Shown: one piece after another, positions 13,905 through 26,839 of the stretch
How the letters are laid out: the number at the start of each line of letters is the position of its first letter
Position numbering within the stretch: position 1 is the stretch's first letter
Assembly: GCA_963693365.1 (NCBI GenBank)
Contig: CAVNZM010000012.1
Span: 7,874,001 to 7,938,000 of the forward strand
Origin: Amoebidium appalachense
Lineage: Eukaryota; Ichthyosporea
Length of the DNA: 64,000 nucleotides
Reading direction: 5' to 3'
Program-made: the position numbers and the translations under genes
Notes under the pieces: model-generated
What the model was told of the DNA's origin: nothing
The model's database searches: none
Seen by the model: only the letters and a program-made list of their open reading frames with translations

Positions 13905-14057
13905 ATGTCTGACAACTTACAGTTGCAGCAACTAGTCCAACTACTGGAGCAGAGGTTGGCCTCACAAGATGAAATCATTTCTGACTTACAGAAGGAACAA
14001 CGTGCACTAGAACTAGCTTCTATGAACACAATGTCCAACACATCACCACTTTGGTGA
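13905..14057 (+). CDS. Small 50-aa coiled-coil protein
   Basis: ATG at 13905 opens a 50-codon frame ending in TGA at 14055-14057. The sequence is rich in Leu, Gln and Glu with heptad spacing (LQLQQLVQLLEQRL, then DLQKEQRALEL), so a coiled coil is expected. It follows a TATA box and about 600 bases of normal-composition DNA. The N-terminus resembles the start of a retrotransposon Gag protein, and the upstream DNA could be an LTR or leader, but no further gag or pol sequence follows. It could equally be a short independent gene. Confidence 0.4.
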   Translation: MSDNLQLQQLVQLLEQRLASQDEIISDLQKEQRALELASMNTMSNTSPLW

Positions 14058-15469
14058 GCACTAAAGACTATCTGTAAAAGAGCCGGTGTTCTATTGGTAG
14101 GGCGTTTTTTGGCTCTGGCGGGGACAGCAAGCTTGAGGGAGTACTCCACGTGGTACCGGTACAGGTGGTGTGTCATATGGTGGTGGTTGTGGTGAAATAT
14201 GTGGCTAATCATGTTTGGCCCAAAGTCCATGGCCAGCCATGCATGCCCCGGGTCCCCCCGCCATGGTCCAACGGGTGGCATTGTGGCACATGCATGTAAG
14301 TGATCCCGTATGCATACAAATCTCGAGGTGCCTACTTTGAAGCGCAAAAGAAAAAACACATGTGTCAATGTTAATTGTAACACATGTATTTATATGTACG
14401 AATTCGGTACCTACGGACTCACATACGCAGCACACATGTACACGGGTCGTCCGCGTACAGGCACCGTCACAGTCAGCCTCAGCTGCAGGCAGGCCTGGCT
14501 TATTTAGTGCAGGCCATTCGAAAACAATTCCTCGTCAGAGTAGGAGGCCTTGTTATGTACATGTTCAAAAGTCGTCGACGTGCACAGCTCGCCGTGTGTG
14601 TGCCTAGCCAGTGCTTACACTTAGCCTTTCATAATTTCATTGCGAGGACCGTAACACGTGAAGAACGCACACCACTTGTACAGTGTAGTAGGCGCACACG
14701 TGCACGCCTTGCACACCAGCTGCCAGCACGGTGCGTGCACGTGTTTCGTGTAACTTTTGAGTTCTGGATCTTCGCCACAGCCACTCGCAAACCTGGATCT
14801 ACGCTGCTGTGATCTGCGCAGGAATGACAATGAGCAGATAGATGGAATGCGTAATCTAGATTTCAAGATACATTATTGGCTCACCAATGGTACTTGGAAT
14901 GAAGGATAGATTTCGCCAGATTTCCCGTCCGACGTAGGACAGTACGCACGGTGCGTACTGAGTCTGTACTTCCTATCATTTGTAGTATTATGATGATGTA
15001 TTAACAGTATACCATTCACTAGGGGAATAGGCAGAGCAAAGTGGAAACGCTTGGCCTCTGTGAGTGAGGTAGAACGGGGTGGAAAAGCTTGATAGATAAA
15101 CGCCCTGGTCAGTGATATGTCAGCTACTGATCATGATGCATGTGTCTACACATGCATGGCAGCCTGAGATGGACACAGACTAACTTGGCGCGTACCGTAG
15201 TTATAGAACTGCGCCGAGCCTCCTCTCTAGGTTTCTCCGTCAATTGAACGTCACATTTTAGCTACGCCCACAGCATATCGAATAATAGGCATCAGTGGAC
15301 AAAATGACGTCAATGCACTCCGGGTATAGAAGACGGACAGTGGCCATGGTGGGTTACCGGAGCCTCCGCCGGGGCGGAGATGTACATGTTAACGAGCCAA
15401 TCAAGACAGCATTCTTGCAGTTGATTTTGAAACAGCCCGAGGGAGGGGTTAGTAGTAGCTTTGGGGGGA

Positions 15470-15503
<34 letters not shown>

Positions 15504-16327
15504 CTCACCCACACCCACCCTCGGCTAGCCCGAGGAGGAGGAGGCGGGGGTGCGATGGGGGGGGGGGGGGGAGGGGGGGAGGGGAGAGGGGGAGAGGGGG
15601 CGGGAAGGGTGGGAAAGAGGGGCACCACCCCGGAGTAGGTGGGTCCGGGGGAGGAGGGGGGGGGGTGGGGGGGAAGGGGTCACCCACCTCGCAGGCTGCA
15701 CCAATAAACTACTATTAGATGGGCCCTGGTCGTATTTAATCATAGCCTATAATTTCGCAGCGGTTCAGTACTGCATACATACAAGCTTCCAATGCGTGAG
15801 AAACATCGAAGAATACTACTACTAGGACTCCATTGAATCTGAAAATCAGGCTATGCCTTCCGGTCATATGCTCGAGCCCCCCCCCCTCCCTCCCTTCCCC
15901 CCCCCTCCCCCCCCTTCTTTTCTGGCCCCCTCCCCCCCCCCCCCCCTCCCCCCCCCCCCCCCCCTCCTTTTGCGGGCCTGGGCGGGATCGTCTCCAGTCT
16001 CCCCACAGCGCGCGCACACACACACACACTTTCACACGTGCCCGCACACACTGTAGGCTGTACCGTAACCACCGGCGCACACATCGTGCACAAACCAGTG
16101 ATTCTGCTGCGCACAAGACATGAAACGCATGCAAATACACTCACGCACACCACATGTACACTTAGTAGTACATATACATTCCCCGCCACACAGGCACGCA
16201 CACGAACATTGCAAGGTGAAAACGTGCATCCATTAATTAATTTATATAGGTGAGTCATTATAGTTGGCCGTAACGAATACAGCCTTCGAGGTGGGTGGAA
16301 AAGAGATGTTTGGCCATCACGCACACG

Positions 16328-16373
<46 letters not shown>

Positions 16374-16458
16374 TCCCATTGTTGGGAAGAAAAAAGAAAG
16401 AAGTGGGGGTTTTGTCTGACTCCACCCCCCCCTCCCCCCACACACACCCTCCCCCATC

Positions 16459-16493
<35 letters not shown>

Positions 16494-16583
16494 ACCCCCT
16501 CATTTTCCCTCCTGCCTCCGGGCCACTTTTTCCCCCTTCGTTACTGCACAACACTCAGTTGAATCTCTTTTGTTTACAAAGTG
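14058..16583. other. Intergenic region, no supported gene
   Basis: Mostly unique DNA to about 15,440, then G tracts (15474-15503, 15559-15572), C tracts (15893-15963), a (CA)n run near 16016 and long G and C runs at 16330-16372 and 16460-16493. A perfect 9-base inverted repeat with a one-base spacer (AGTACGCAC-G-GTGCGTACT) sits at 14941-14959. Open frames such as 14384-14812 have no domain signature and no splice context. Confidence 0.5.
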
Positions 16584-17013
16584 CTATGGGGTGGAAAGGA
16601 ACAAAATAGAAATCTACTACTTTTTTAGCGAGTTCCTGTTGGTCAACGTCATAGCAGCCAATGTGCTCATGATCATGATCAATTATGGCGTATGCATATA
16701 TGACGGCGGCTTAGTCAAAAGTTGGCGTTGGAGCTACTGTCGAAGCTACACACTATTTGAAAGTAATTTGAAGTACATAAAGCCTTTTTCCTTATAGTAA
16801 ACAGGCTTTGGGTGCCTAATAAAAAAGTTTCTGTAGTGCCTTGTAGATAGCGCGGTGGGCAAATTTAGACCGGCGCAGAGCTAGCTAGTCATGAGCTGCG
16901 CCGGTCGTTCAGCCAATCAGCGGTGTTAGCCTCCTTGAATCTGGTCAAACCAACCAATTGCGTAGCCCCAAAAAGTAGTATCGTTTTCTATTTTGTTCCT
17001 TTCCACCCCATAG
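16584..17013. mobile_element. 430-bp MITE with long terminal inverted repeats
   Basis: The ends are inverted copies of each other: CTATGGGGTGGAAAGGAAC at 16584 and its complement ending at 17013, with identity through ...AAAATAGAAA and on to TACTACTTTTT, about 40-45 bases in all. The outermost TA may be a TA target duplication, which would fit a Tc1/mariner-type non-autonomous element. An inner inverted repeat (ACCGGCGCAG...CTGCGCCGGT, about 16870-16907) lies inside. An open frame crossing it (16570-16797) is not supported as a gene. Confidence 0.75.
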
Positions 17014-17072
17014 TAGTTCCTGTCACCGTTAATTGTGTAATGTGGATGCCTGTGTGATATCATACGGTGTGT

Positions 17073-17103
<31 letters not shown>

Positions 17104-17224
17104 ACCTGACCTGGGTGGGGAGGGGAGGGTAGTGGGGGATGGGCGGGAGAGGGGTTGGGGGTTGGGGGAGGGGGCCAAGGTGTTTGTGTGTGTGTGTGTT
17201 GGGGGGGAGGGGGAGGGGGGTCGT

Positions 17225-17522
17225 GTAACTTAGAGGTTTCTCTGTGAGACTTTATTATTTGCTGACTTGCATTGACTGGCCCGCCGGGACCTTTATATAC
17301 TTGTGGTCTGGCTCACTGGAATGTTACATACTATTCCCGATTGGTCTACCCGCCGCTATGGATCTAGTCGCTACCAATCAAAGCACTCCAATAGAATCTT
17401 CTAGACTCTTCTAGATCTATCCTGATCTATCGTGAACCTATCCACCAGTTTATCCCGAATATCTCGAATATTCCCGATCACTAGTGCTACGCTAACGCAG
17501 GGCATACCGGATGGCTATCCTG
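17225..17522 (-). mobile_element. Solo copia LTR
   Basis: These 298 bases appear identical, with no gaps, to the LTR at 31572-31869. They carry the same TATA box (minus strand TATATAAAG) and AATAAA-type signal. Relative to the full LTR the first seven bases (TGTCGAA on the minus strand) are missing, and no flanking target duplication is seen. It is a solo LTR, either slightly truncated or rearranged at one end. Confidence 0.85.
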
Positions 17523-18410
17523 GCCCGGGTACCATATCAGGAGCGGGCAATTTTTGAATTCTCCCTCCCCGGCCCCGCCGGGGAAAATTTGAGGTTTTTG
17601 GACCTCAAAGAAGTCAAATCCTGCAAAATCCACTACCGGGAGGCCAAAAAGGGTGATTTTACAAAAAAGGAGGGACATACATGAAAAAGAGAAAATGGGC
17701 GAGTTCAGTGGGCTGCCGATAAGTATATTTCGTGCTGGGCCGGTATACATGCTGCCGTGGTTGTTGCTGTAGACGGCAGTATGGCATCGCATGTGTCACG
17801 TGACCTGCACGTGAATGCGACCATGTGCAGGCACTGAGTCTAGGGGGGATTTGTATGTGTGTTTTGGAGCACCGACAAGGCAGAGCCAGGGTGAGGGATG
17901 TGTAAACATGGAGTTTAGGGAGATCGTGCTGCTATTGTAACATGTGCACAAAACAGCCACGTGCACCGGCACACTCCGGTGTACAGAACAATAATATGCA
18001 CATGCGTCACTGTAATATCATGTATGCGCATGCCGCACAAGGTTTAGGAGACCACCACAGTATATACTATTTTCTTTTGGTTGATATCCATGTAGGAATG
18101 GTGTGTTGCAGTTGTCATGATCAGCCTGAGGCAGGCACGTGCACTCACTGAATCACTAGAACTCATGAATAAAAAATACATTCGCTAAAAACGGCAAGGT
18201 AAATTTGGGGCCAAGCTATTATTTCCCCCTTTTAAACGTTTTTTTAGCTCCAAGAACTTCGACGCCAAAATTTCTATATTTGGCCATCGTATATGATAAT
18301 GAACACGTGTACTTAAATTAAAGTAGTTATATAAATATGAGCGGCCCGTTACAAATACAGTGACGAAAAACAGTGACCCACGAGCAGTTTTTCTTTCTAT
18401 CCCCCCCCCC

Positions 18411-18441
<31 letters not shown>

Positions 18442-19755
18442 ACACACACACCAGACACACACACCACCACCACGGTGACCACCACCACCACCACCACCAC
18501 CACTCACCCCTTAAAAAAACCACACACATACGTGCACGTGTACACACACACACAGAACACCACCACCACCTCCACTGGACCCCATTTCCTCGTTGTTTTC
18601 TTAAGCCTTCAGACCAGTCCTGCACACTGGAGTTAAACAATTGAATTCACCTAGGCTGACATGCATCCACCCCCGCCTTCCACTTCCCTCCCCCCACCCC
18701 CTCCCCCCCCCCCCCCCCACCCCCACCCCTCCCCCTCGATGAAGAAGGGCCCCCGTAAGCCTTGGGGGGGGGGGGGGGGGAGGAGGGGAGAGGGGGGAGC
18801 TCTTGAGCCTCCGGGTAGGGAAGTGGGGTCCGGGGATCCGGAGAGGAGGGGGGGGGGGGGGGGGAAGGGGCATATAATATTGGGCCTAGATATCATAGTA
18901 TGGGGCCCCGGGGGAGGGGAGAGGTGGGGGGGGGGGGGGGGAGGATCCACGGGAAAGACCTTTAGGTGCATGTTCTTATTTATACCCCCTTCGAATCATC
19001 CCCCCTCTCCCCCCCCTCCCCCCCCTGAGTGCAGGCCGTGACGTAGCTACGATAACCCTGCAGAAGGCAACAAAAATGTATTAATTACTAGCACTATACA
19101 TGTGTTCATAGTGCAGCTTGCACCACGTATGATCTCAGCAACTTTAAAGTAGTCACAAAGTTTAGTTATTTTCATTATTTTCATTGCTCTGAACTCTATT
19201 ACTCTGAAATGATCACCGTGCATGTGCCGCAAGATAACAACCCTATATGTGTGCAGCTGCTGCCTGCAGGTTAGACTCGCTGAAAAGACAATTGTCAGTG
19301 TGCACCCGACGCTTGCAGCTGCAGCTAGCCTCTGCAACATTAATACTTGCCAAGTGAATGCTCTTACACTTGATCATCATTCACTCAAAAAACCGAGGAC
19401 CGACAGATTAAATATTAATGTCGATCCGAATGATCAGCAAGTGTCTATGCGTACTACTATATATACACACACGTAAAATGCGAAGCTATCAGTTACAAGG
19501 CACACCTGCTGCACTGGCACACATACACATACACACCGGCAGATCGATGCTGTCAAAATTTACTTTCATGTACTTCGTAGGTCCGACACAGGTGCACATG
19601 AACACGTACATATGTACAAGCCGCGCACACACCACACCACACATACACACACACACACACACACTCACACACACACACGCACACACGCACACACGCACAC
19701 ACGCACACACGCACGCACGCACGCACACACACACACACACGCACGCACGCGCGCG

Positions 19756-19817
<62 letters not shown>

Positions 19818-20258
19818 GACACACACACACACACACACATCACTGGGTGCGCTCGCTGGGGATTAGTTTTTTGGCACGCTGTTGACTTTATCGTGTGTTT
19901 ATTATTTGCTATTTATTGGCCAGCGGCCAACATTTAAAAATATACTATATACCTAAAAATAGATACTGACTACGGCCAGCAGACATTATACACCTTCCAG
20001 GACACATTAACACCAATAGTCTAACACACCATACTCTCGATCACAAAGAATTCCTAACAAACAGAGAAAAGTGCAAAGGCTCTGTACTATTACTCAGATT
20101 CTAAATTTTAATTCTTTACAGTAAACTTCGGAATGAAAGCTAGCCCCCCCCCCCCCCCCCCCCCCCCCTCCCCCCCTAACATGACTGTACGAAGAACAGG
20201 TATAACTTGAAGCACTACAACACATATGAGATCCGTTACATTGGTGTACATTCCAATA
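17523..20258. other. Intergenic region between solo LTR and transposase-like gene
   Basis: No supported gene. It holds unique DNA to 18,390, C and (CA)/(CAC) runs near 18401-18560, mixed G/C tracts at 18690-18950, a long (CA)n/(CG)n array at about 19639-19838 and a C run at 20143-20168. An inverted GC-rich stem (CCCCGGC...GCCGGGG) lies near 17568-17584. The 3' end of the minus-strand transposase-like gene transcript should fall in the last few hundred bases. Confidence 0.5.
19639..19838. repeat. (CA)n array with an internal (CG)n block
   Basis: CACACG-type variants grade into a pure (CG) block at about 19748-19764 and back into (CA)n. Alternating purine-pyrimidine of this kind favours Z-DNA. 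Confidence 0.9.
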
Positions 20259-21915
20259 TTAGACACTAGTTTGGCTACTCTGACTACTCTGAGATCCTGA
20301 TTGGCTGCCTGCAGACTTGCGGCCACGATTACTTTGCTTTCGATCGTGCCATTGCAGCTGCGTCTCTCCAGCAGGTGGCAACGCCAGGCCCAGCACAGCA
20401 GATGCACGAGAAGGGGGTGGGAACTGCCCACCAGCCGAGGGCTGGCCCACATGGCCCAAGTAAGGATGGGGACCGTGCTGCGGCAGTAGCCCAGGCATGG
20501 GGAAGGCAGGGCCGGGCTGAGGCGGCATGATGCCCCACGGTGGGGGCCAGCCATGTGGGTGGTGCGGGCCTGGATGGGGTGCAGGGGGCATGTGCGGCAC
20601 ATGGCCCTGCTGCATGTCAAGCGCGGGTGCTGGTGGCATGGCATCCTGATTGGCTGCAACCCAACGTGGGCAGCTCTTGGCCCGATTGGAGCCGGGGCAG
20701 CCCTTGCCCTGGCGGCCACACGTCTTGCAGGTCTTGGGGGCTCTCTGGGGTGGCTGCATAGGAGGGGGCACCGGCAAATCCATCTGCAGGGGCCCCTCAG
20801 GGCCAATGTTGCGATGCTTTTTGCCCACTAGCATGGGCAAGGGCCGCTCACGCTGCGCCCCTGCATCGACACCGTCTGGAACAGGGAGGGGTGGCAAGGG
20901 GGCAGGCCGTATGGTTGCTGGCACAGCGTCTGCCCTCTCCTCGCGCATACGCTTGCGGTGATCTGCCAGGCCCTCGTGTGTGGAGCGCTGTGCATGTGCC
21001 GTCTGCCAGGTCTTCCACTTGTCGAAATGCTTCTTGATGTAGGCCGCATCCTTCATGTAGATTCCCCCAGCCACAGAGGCAGCCTTGTTGAAGTCTTGGG
21101 CCAAAGCCTCGAACAGCTGGCCGTTGGGCTTTGCATGTGCCTTGTAGGTGCCCAGGAGCAGCGTGCTGAATAGCTTGCGCTCCTGAGGGGTAAGCACCGG
21201 AAGGAAGGGGATGGCCACATGTTGCTTCTGCGCCAGGAACTTGTAGTCGCCCCTCAGTGCAGGGTCCGGCTGTGGTGCACCACGCGCCACCTGGTTGCCC
21301 CCCCCCATGGCAGCACCGTCACCCTCCTCGACCTCACAGTCCTCTGGCCCGCCCATCACGCCATTGGCTGCAGGCTCGATGTTATCAGACGGAGGTGGGG
21401 GTGCGGGCACCGCAACTGGCTCCTGCGCCGGGGCATTGGCCACACAGGAGAGCGGGGCAAAGTTGAAGTACTCCTCCGGTAGCTTGTAGCAGCCTACGGG
21501 TACCCACTGGGGGTCGAGGTGATGGCCGTACAGCATCAGCGCCAGTGCCTCCATGTCGTCAACAATCCAGGGGCTGTAGTGGGGGGGCCCCGATGCCTGG
21601 CCCAGGCGGTTGCGGTAGTGTGCACGCAGGTTGTGGCGGTGGCGCCTATTGGACATGGTGGCGTCCAGCAGGCGCAGCGACATGCGTGTGGCCCCAAAGT
21701 GGGTGGCCAGGGGGTTGTGCACTGCCCCCTCCACCTCGTTGGTGCCCCGGATGCAGCGGTAGCGCATGAGCCCATCTGCGTCGGCAGTGGTCTCGTAGTA
21801 GAGGGGCAGGCCGGGGGGGTCCGACAGACAGCCATTTTGGGCGTGTTCGAGCAGCGACTGTGGGGGCACAAGCAAACATCAGAGAGATGGGTGGGTGGTG
21901 GTGGTGGTAGTGTGT

Positions 21916-21989
<74 letters not shown>

Positions 21990-22061
21990 TGGGGTTGCTA
22001 AGGAAAAAAACGAGCAGGGAAAGGCAAAAAACAACTGGCTAGGCAGCAAGGGCCGTGCGGG

Positions 22062-22155
<94 letters not shown>

Positions 22156-22730
22156 ATGTTTGGGGGGGGGAGGGGGGGGGGGGGGGAGGCTAGGGTGTGC
22201 GTGTGTGTGCAGATGAACCAAGGATGACAAATAAGCGAAGAACCTTTTCTGTGGTGGTGGAGTTGTTGGGCGCCTGCAGGGGGAGGGGGGGGGGGGGGGG
22301 GGGGGGATGTTGCCTCGAGTCTTTCAAAGCCATCCTTCTTGAACAGAGGCTTGCCATCCGGTCCGGGCGGCACATCCTTGTAGGTGTTTTTGAACTCCAC
22401 CAGCCGCGAGACCAGCGTGTATGGGTCGGGAATAACCCGCCGGATGCGCTCCATGAAGTAGCTCAGGTCGCCGCCCTTGAGCTCGGTTTCAATGTCGATG
22501 CCCTTCTGCTCCAGCACCCCCTGTGAGGCAGGATGCCAATATTAATTTACTACGCACACTGCAATTTGGGTTTGGTAGACTTTGATACCTGCCGTTATTG
22601 TAGGACCCCTCCCCTCCACCCCCCCCATCTTCTCCCCCAACACAAGTAAAAAATGCATGTGGCTATTTCCCCCCACAACCCTACATTATTTCTCTCTAGG
22701 CATATGAATAACCCCCACTCTCCTCCCCCC

Positions 22731-22826
<96 letters not shown>

Positions 22827-23878
22827 TTGCCCCCCCTCTCTCTGAGGCTCAGGCTCTCTCTCTTCCCTCAGAAGTTTTGTCGAAGGTGTGCATGGTTGTG
22901 GGTGGAATGGTGAGTGTGTGCTAACGAGTGTATGTGTGTGTGCGCGTCAGTCACGCATGTTGTTGTTGCCGTTTTTTTTATTTTTATTTTTTATTTTTTA
23001 TTTTGGGGGGGGGGGGGGAGGGGGGGGGGGCACCTTCACATGTCCGTAATCCTCTTCATTCCACACAAATATTGCCTCGCTGAGTGCGCGTGCGTACTCA
23101 GCCCTGCGGGGGTGTGACTTGTACGTGCCGTCCGCCGTGTTTGCAATGGAGTGGAAGGCGTCATTCAGCACAGTCTGCCACACCACCTCCCCAGGCGGTG
23201 CCTGGCCCAACATGCCCTCTCTGGGAGCTGCCTCGGGTCCCCCTGGGGCTGCCTCAAGGCCCCCCGGGGCTGCCTGGGGGTCCTGGGGGGGTGCCTGTGG
23301 GCCGGCAAGGGGTTGCTGCTGCTCGGCAGGGGGAGGCCTGGCAGGGGGAGGGGCTGGGTCAGGGACCACCGGCACCTCGGCACCTGGGTCCGGTGGGGGC
23401 TGAATGGGCCGTAGCCACTGCAGGTGCACCATCAGCTCAAAGGGCGGCGGGCCCAGCTCTCCCAGGGTCTTGCCCTTGTCGGGGCCAAAGGGCACCTGCA
23501 TGGCCGGCGACAGCACCTGATCCACCCGCACCACTGCATGCTTCTTGCCCACCTTCATGCCCCCCCAGCGCTCCGGCTGCACAGCCAGCACCACCCCGGT
23601 GGCTGCTGCAGCATGTGGGCCCCGCCGGGGCACAATCTCAACCCCTTCACCGAGTGCCTTTGCATGAAGCCGCGCTGCATGTCATAGAGGGAAGCAAAAA
23701 ACTCAGCCAAAAAGCCACAGCACCAACGTTTTTCTCTTCGCTCCACAAAAATCAAATGCATATTCCTTAGCAACCCCCTTCCCCCCCCCCCCCCCCCCCC
23801 CCCCCCTTCTCCCTCCCCCCCCCCCCCCTCTCCCAGTGCCCAGCTTGTGTGGCACTTGCACGTGTTAACAGTGCTATA

Positions 23879-23909
<31 letters not shown>

Positions 23910-25514
23910 CCACCACCACCACCACCACCAATCACCCCCTCCTTTGATAGCCACCCGACACCCAGCATAACACAACTGGAACACTGGCCCATGTGGTCAG
24001 CCACCCCCCCCCCCCCCCCCCCCTCCCCTCCCCCCCCTCCCCCTCTCCTCTGGGGGGCCCACAATCTTTCTATATCTGGCATAAGCACATAAGCACTGGG
24101 GCAAAAAGCAGGTGGGATACACACCTGACAGGTTTGGCCTATCGACCACGGCCGAGTAGACCTGCAGGGACGCATATGCATCAAGGGCAGCGTAGGTGGC
24201 CTGCACCTCTGATAGCGGCTCGTGCCAGTTGGAGCATCGAACAAGTGCCGGCTTGGGCAGCTTCTTGCCTATGACCTGGGCAGTGATGTCGGCCAAGCCC
24301 CGGGCCGCAGAGGTGATAGCTGCACGGGCATAGCAGAACCGGCCCAGCTCCAGATAGCTGGCCACAGGGGTGCCGTAGTCCTTGTTGAGGTGGGCCGAGT
24401 CCGTGCCGATCTGCTTGCCCACCTTGATGATGCTGGGGTCCCTAAGCAGCGCAATCAGCTCGTCCACCAGCCGCGCGGGCGGGCTGTGGTTGGGGCCCAT
24501 GCGTGCCAAGTGGAAGATGTACACGGCCCGTGCGGTGGCAATCTGCAGCGTGCAAACCTTGGACCGCGCCTGGCCCACCCGATAGACCCACTCGCAGTCC
24601 AGCCCCACCACGCGGTGCTGCTGCCCCTCCAGGTCGGCACGAATGGCCGCTGTAGCCACCACCGCCCCCTGGCAGTCGGTGTACACCGGCTTAGGGTAGT
24701 TGGCCGGCAGCTCCAGCCCAGGCAGACCGTCCGTCACGCTTACCAGCGCAGCCTCGTTCAGACGGACGGGGCATTTTGGCCGGGCTAGGGTTGGAAACAT
24801 GCGCTCAACAAACGCCCGGTCTTGGCAGCACCGATCTGTGTAGAAGAAGGCCGGGCCCTTGCTGTTGAGCGCCGCCGTGGTGGCAGAGATGCGCTGGATC
24901 ACGGGCTCAATCTCCTGGTGGCTGCAGTCCCGTGTAAATACCTGCGCCCGGATCTCTGGGGTGCCGCACTGTGTGAGAGGGCATCTCCGAGCAGCCATGC
25001 ATGTTCTAGCTTCCCTTACCACATGGCCCTTCACGAGACTTCAGTGCCCACACAATCCTTTCCCCCTCCCTCCCCCCAAACCCATGTGCCCACATACTTT
25101 CCCCTCCCTCTCCCCCAAAACCCTTCCCCCTCCTTCCCCCCAAACCCATGTGCCCACATACTTTCCCCAGGCCTCCCTTTCCCCCAAAATCTTCCCCCCC
25201 CCTCCCCCTAAACCCATGTACCTACAATCCTTCCCCCTTCCTCCCCCTAAACCCTTGTGATCACAATCCTTTCCCCCTCTCTGCCTTCCCCCCAAACCCA
25301 TGTGCCCACGATCCTTCCCCACTCCCCCTCCCCCCAAACCATGGGACAGCCCTCCATATGGCACCTACTGTCCCCCCCCCCCCCCCCCCCACCCCACCCC
25401 GGGCCTCTTGCCCTCTCTACCTTCAACCCCGACGGTGGTGTCTCTCCCCCCCCCCCCCCCCCCTGCATCCCTTGCAATCACTGGCCCCTACTCCCATTCT
25501 GCTTGGCAGAAGCT

Positions 25515-25580
<66 letters not shown>

Positions 25581-26808
25581 ATTCCCCGCCAAAAGAAAGC
25601 TCCACCCCAGCCCACCCCAATCTCTACCCAGCAAAAACACATACACACATATCTGGAGCTTCCTAGTTTTTGCTCGACAGGGCAAGAATTGTCCCCAAAA
25701 CCCACATACTACAAACCTCTACTCACAGTGTGCCACCTCATTAAATGTGGAGCCTAAGAGATTTAAAGGCCCTAGAGGGGGAGGGGGGGGGGGGAGGGGG
25801 GGGGGGGAGGGGGCGTGTGTGTGTGTGTGTGTGTGGGGGGGGGGGGGGGTGGGGGGCGTGTGTGGGGGGGGGGGGAGGGGGGGGAGAGGGGGCCTGGGGG
25901 AGAGTGGGGGGAGGGGGGAGAAGAGGAGGGACCACACACCGCCAAGCTCGTTTACACAAGTCCATAGGCCTCGGTACAGAGGCTCCCCATTGATGCCGGT
26001 GAGCTTCCCAATTTGGAAGGTGTGGTCGGCCTTGAGCACGTTGTTTACGGGCTTGAGCTGCGTGTCCAGGCTCTGGTACTTTGCCGTGCGGTCGCTGAAC
26101 TCAGTATACACGGCACTCAGGTATTTGCCTGAACCCCAAGTACTGTTAGAACTCCACCACCCTCCCATCAGGACCATCCCCCCCATTCCCTCTAGTCCCT
26201 CGTGTTCATCTCACCTCTCTGTATTTTCGTAAGTCTGTATGGCTTTTCCCATCTCAAAAACGCTACACACCCATCTCCGGCCGTTTGCCCCCCCCCCCCC
26301 CCCCCCCCTCCCCCCCCCCCCCCCTCCCCCCGCCTCCCGGCGCGCGCAAACCCTCCAAGTCATTGCACCAACTTTCACCTTCTTTCCCCTTTGTGCCCCA
26401 TCTGCAGTTTGTCCCCTGCACGTCCGTTTGCCCTTCCCCCCACACCCTCCTGCCACTACTATAATAACCATTAAGTACCGCCACCAAGATCCAGTCTACC
26501 ACCATGTGCCCTCCCCCCCCCCCCCCCCCCCCCCCCCCCCCGCTCTCCACCTCCTTTCCCCCAACACACACAGACACACATGCGCACACCCACCATCTAA
26601 TTTCAGGCATAACAGTTCTCCACGATTTCCCAAGCACACTCACTGGTACATGGACCGTTATGCTTTCACCCCTCTGATGATCCCTCTGCCCTCCCCCCCC
26701 CCCCCCCCCCCCCCCCCCACCACCACCACCACCACCACCACCACCATGACTGATTGCCACCACCACCACCTAATCCATCACCATGTCCCCCCTCCCCCTC
26801 CCCCCCCC

Positions 26809-26839
<31 letters not shown>

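Noticed and set aside
23084-23770. 228-codon plus-strand frame
   Set aside because: It is the complement of exon 4 of the transposase-like gene, which joins its neighbours in frame.
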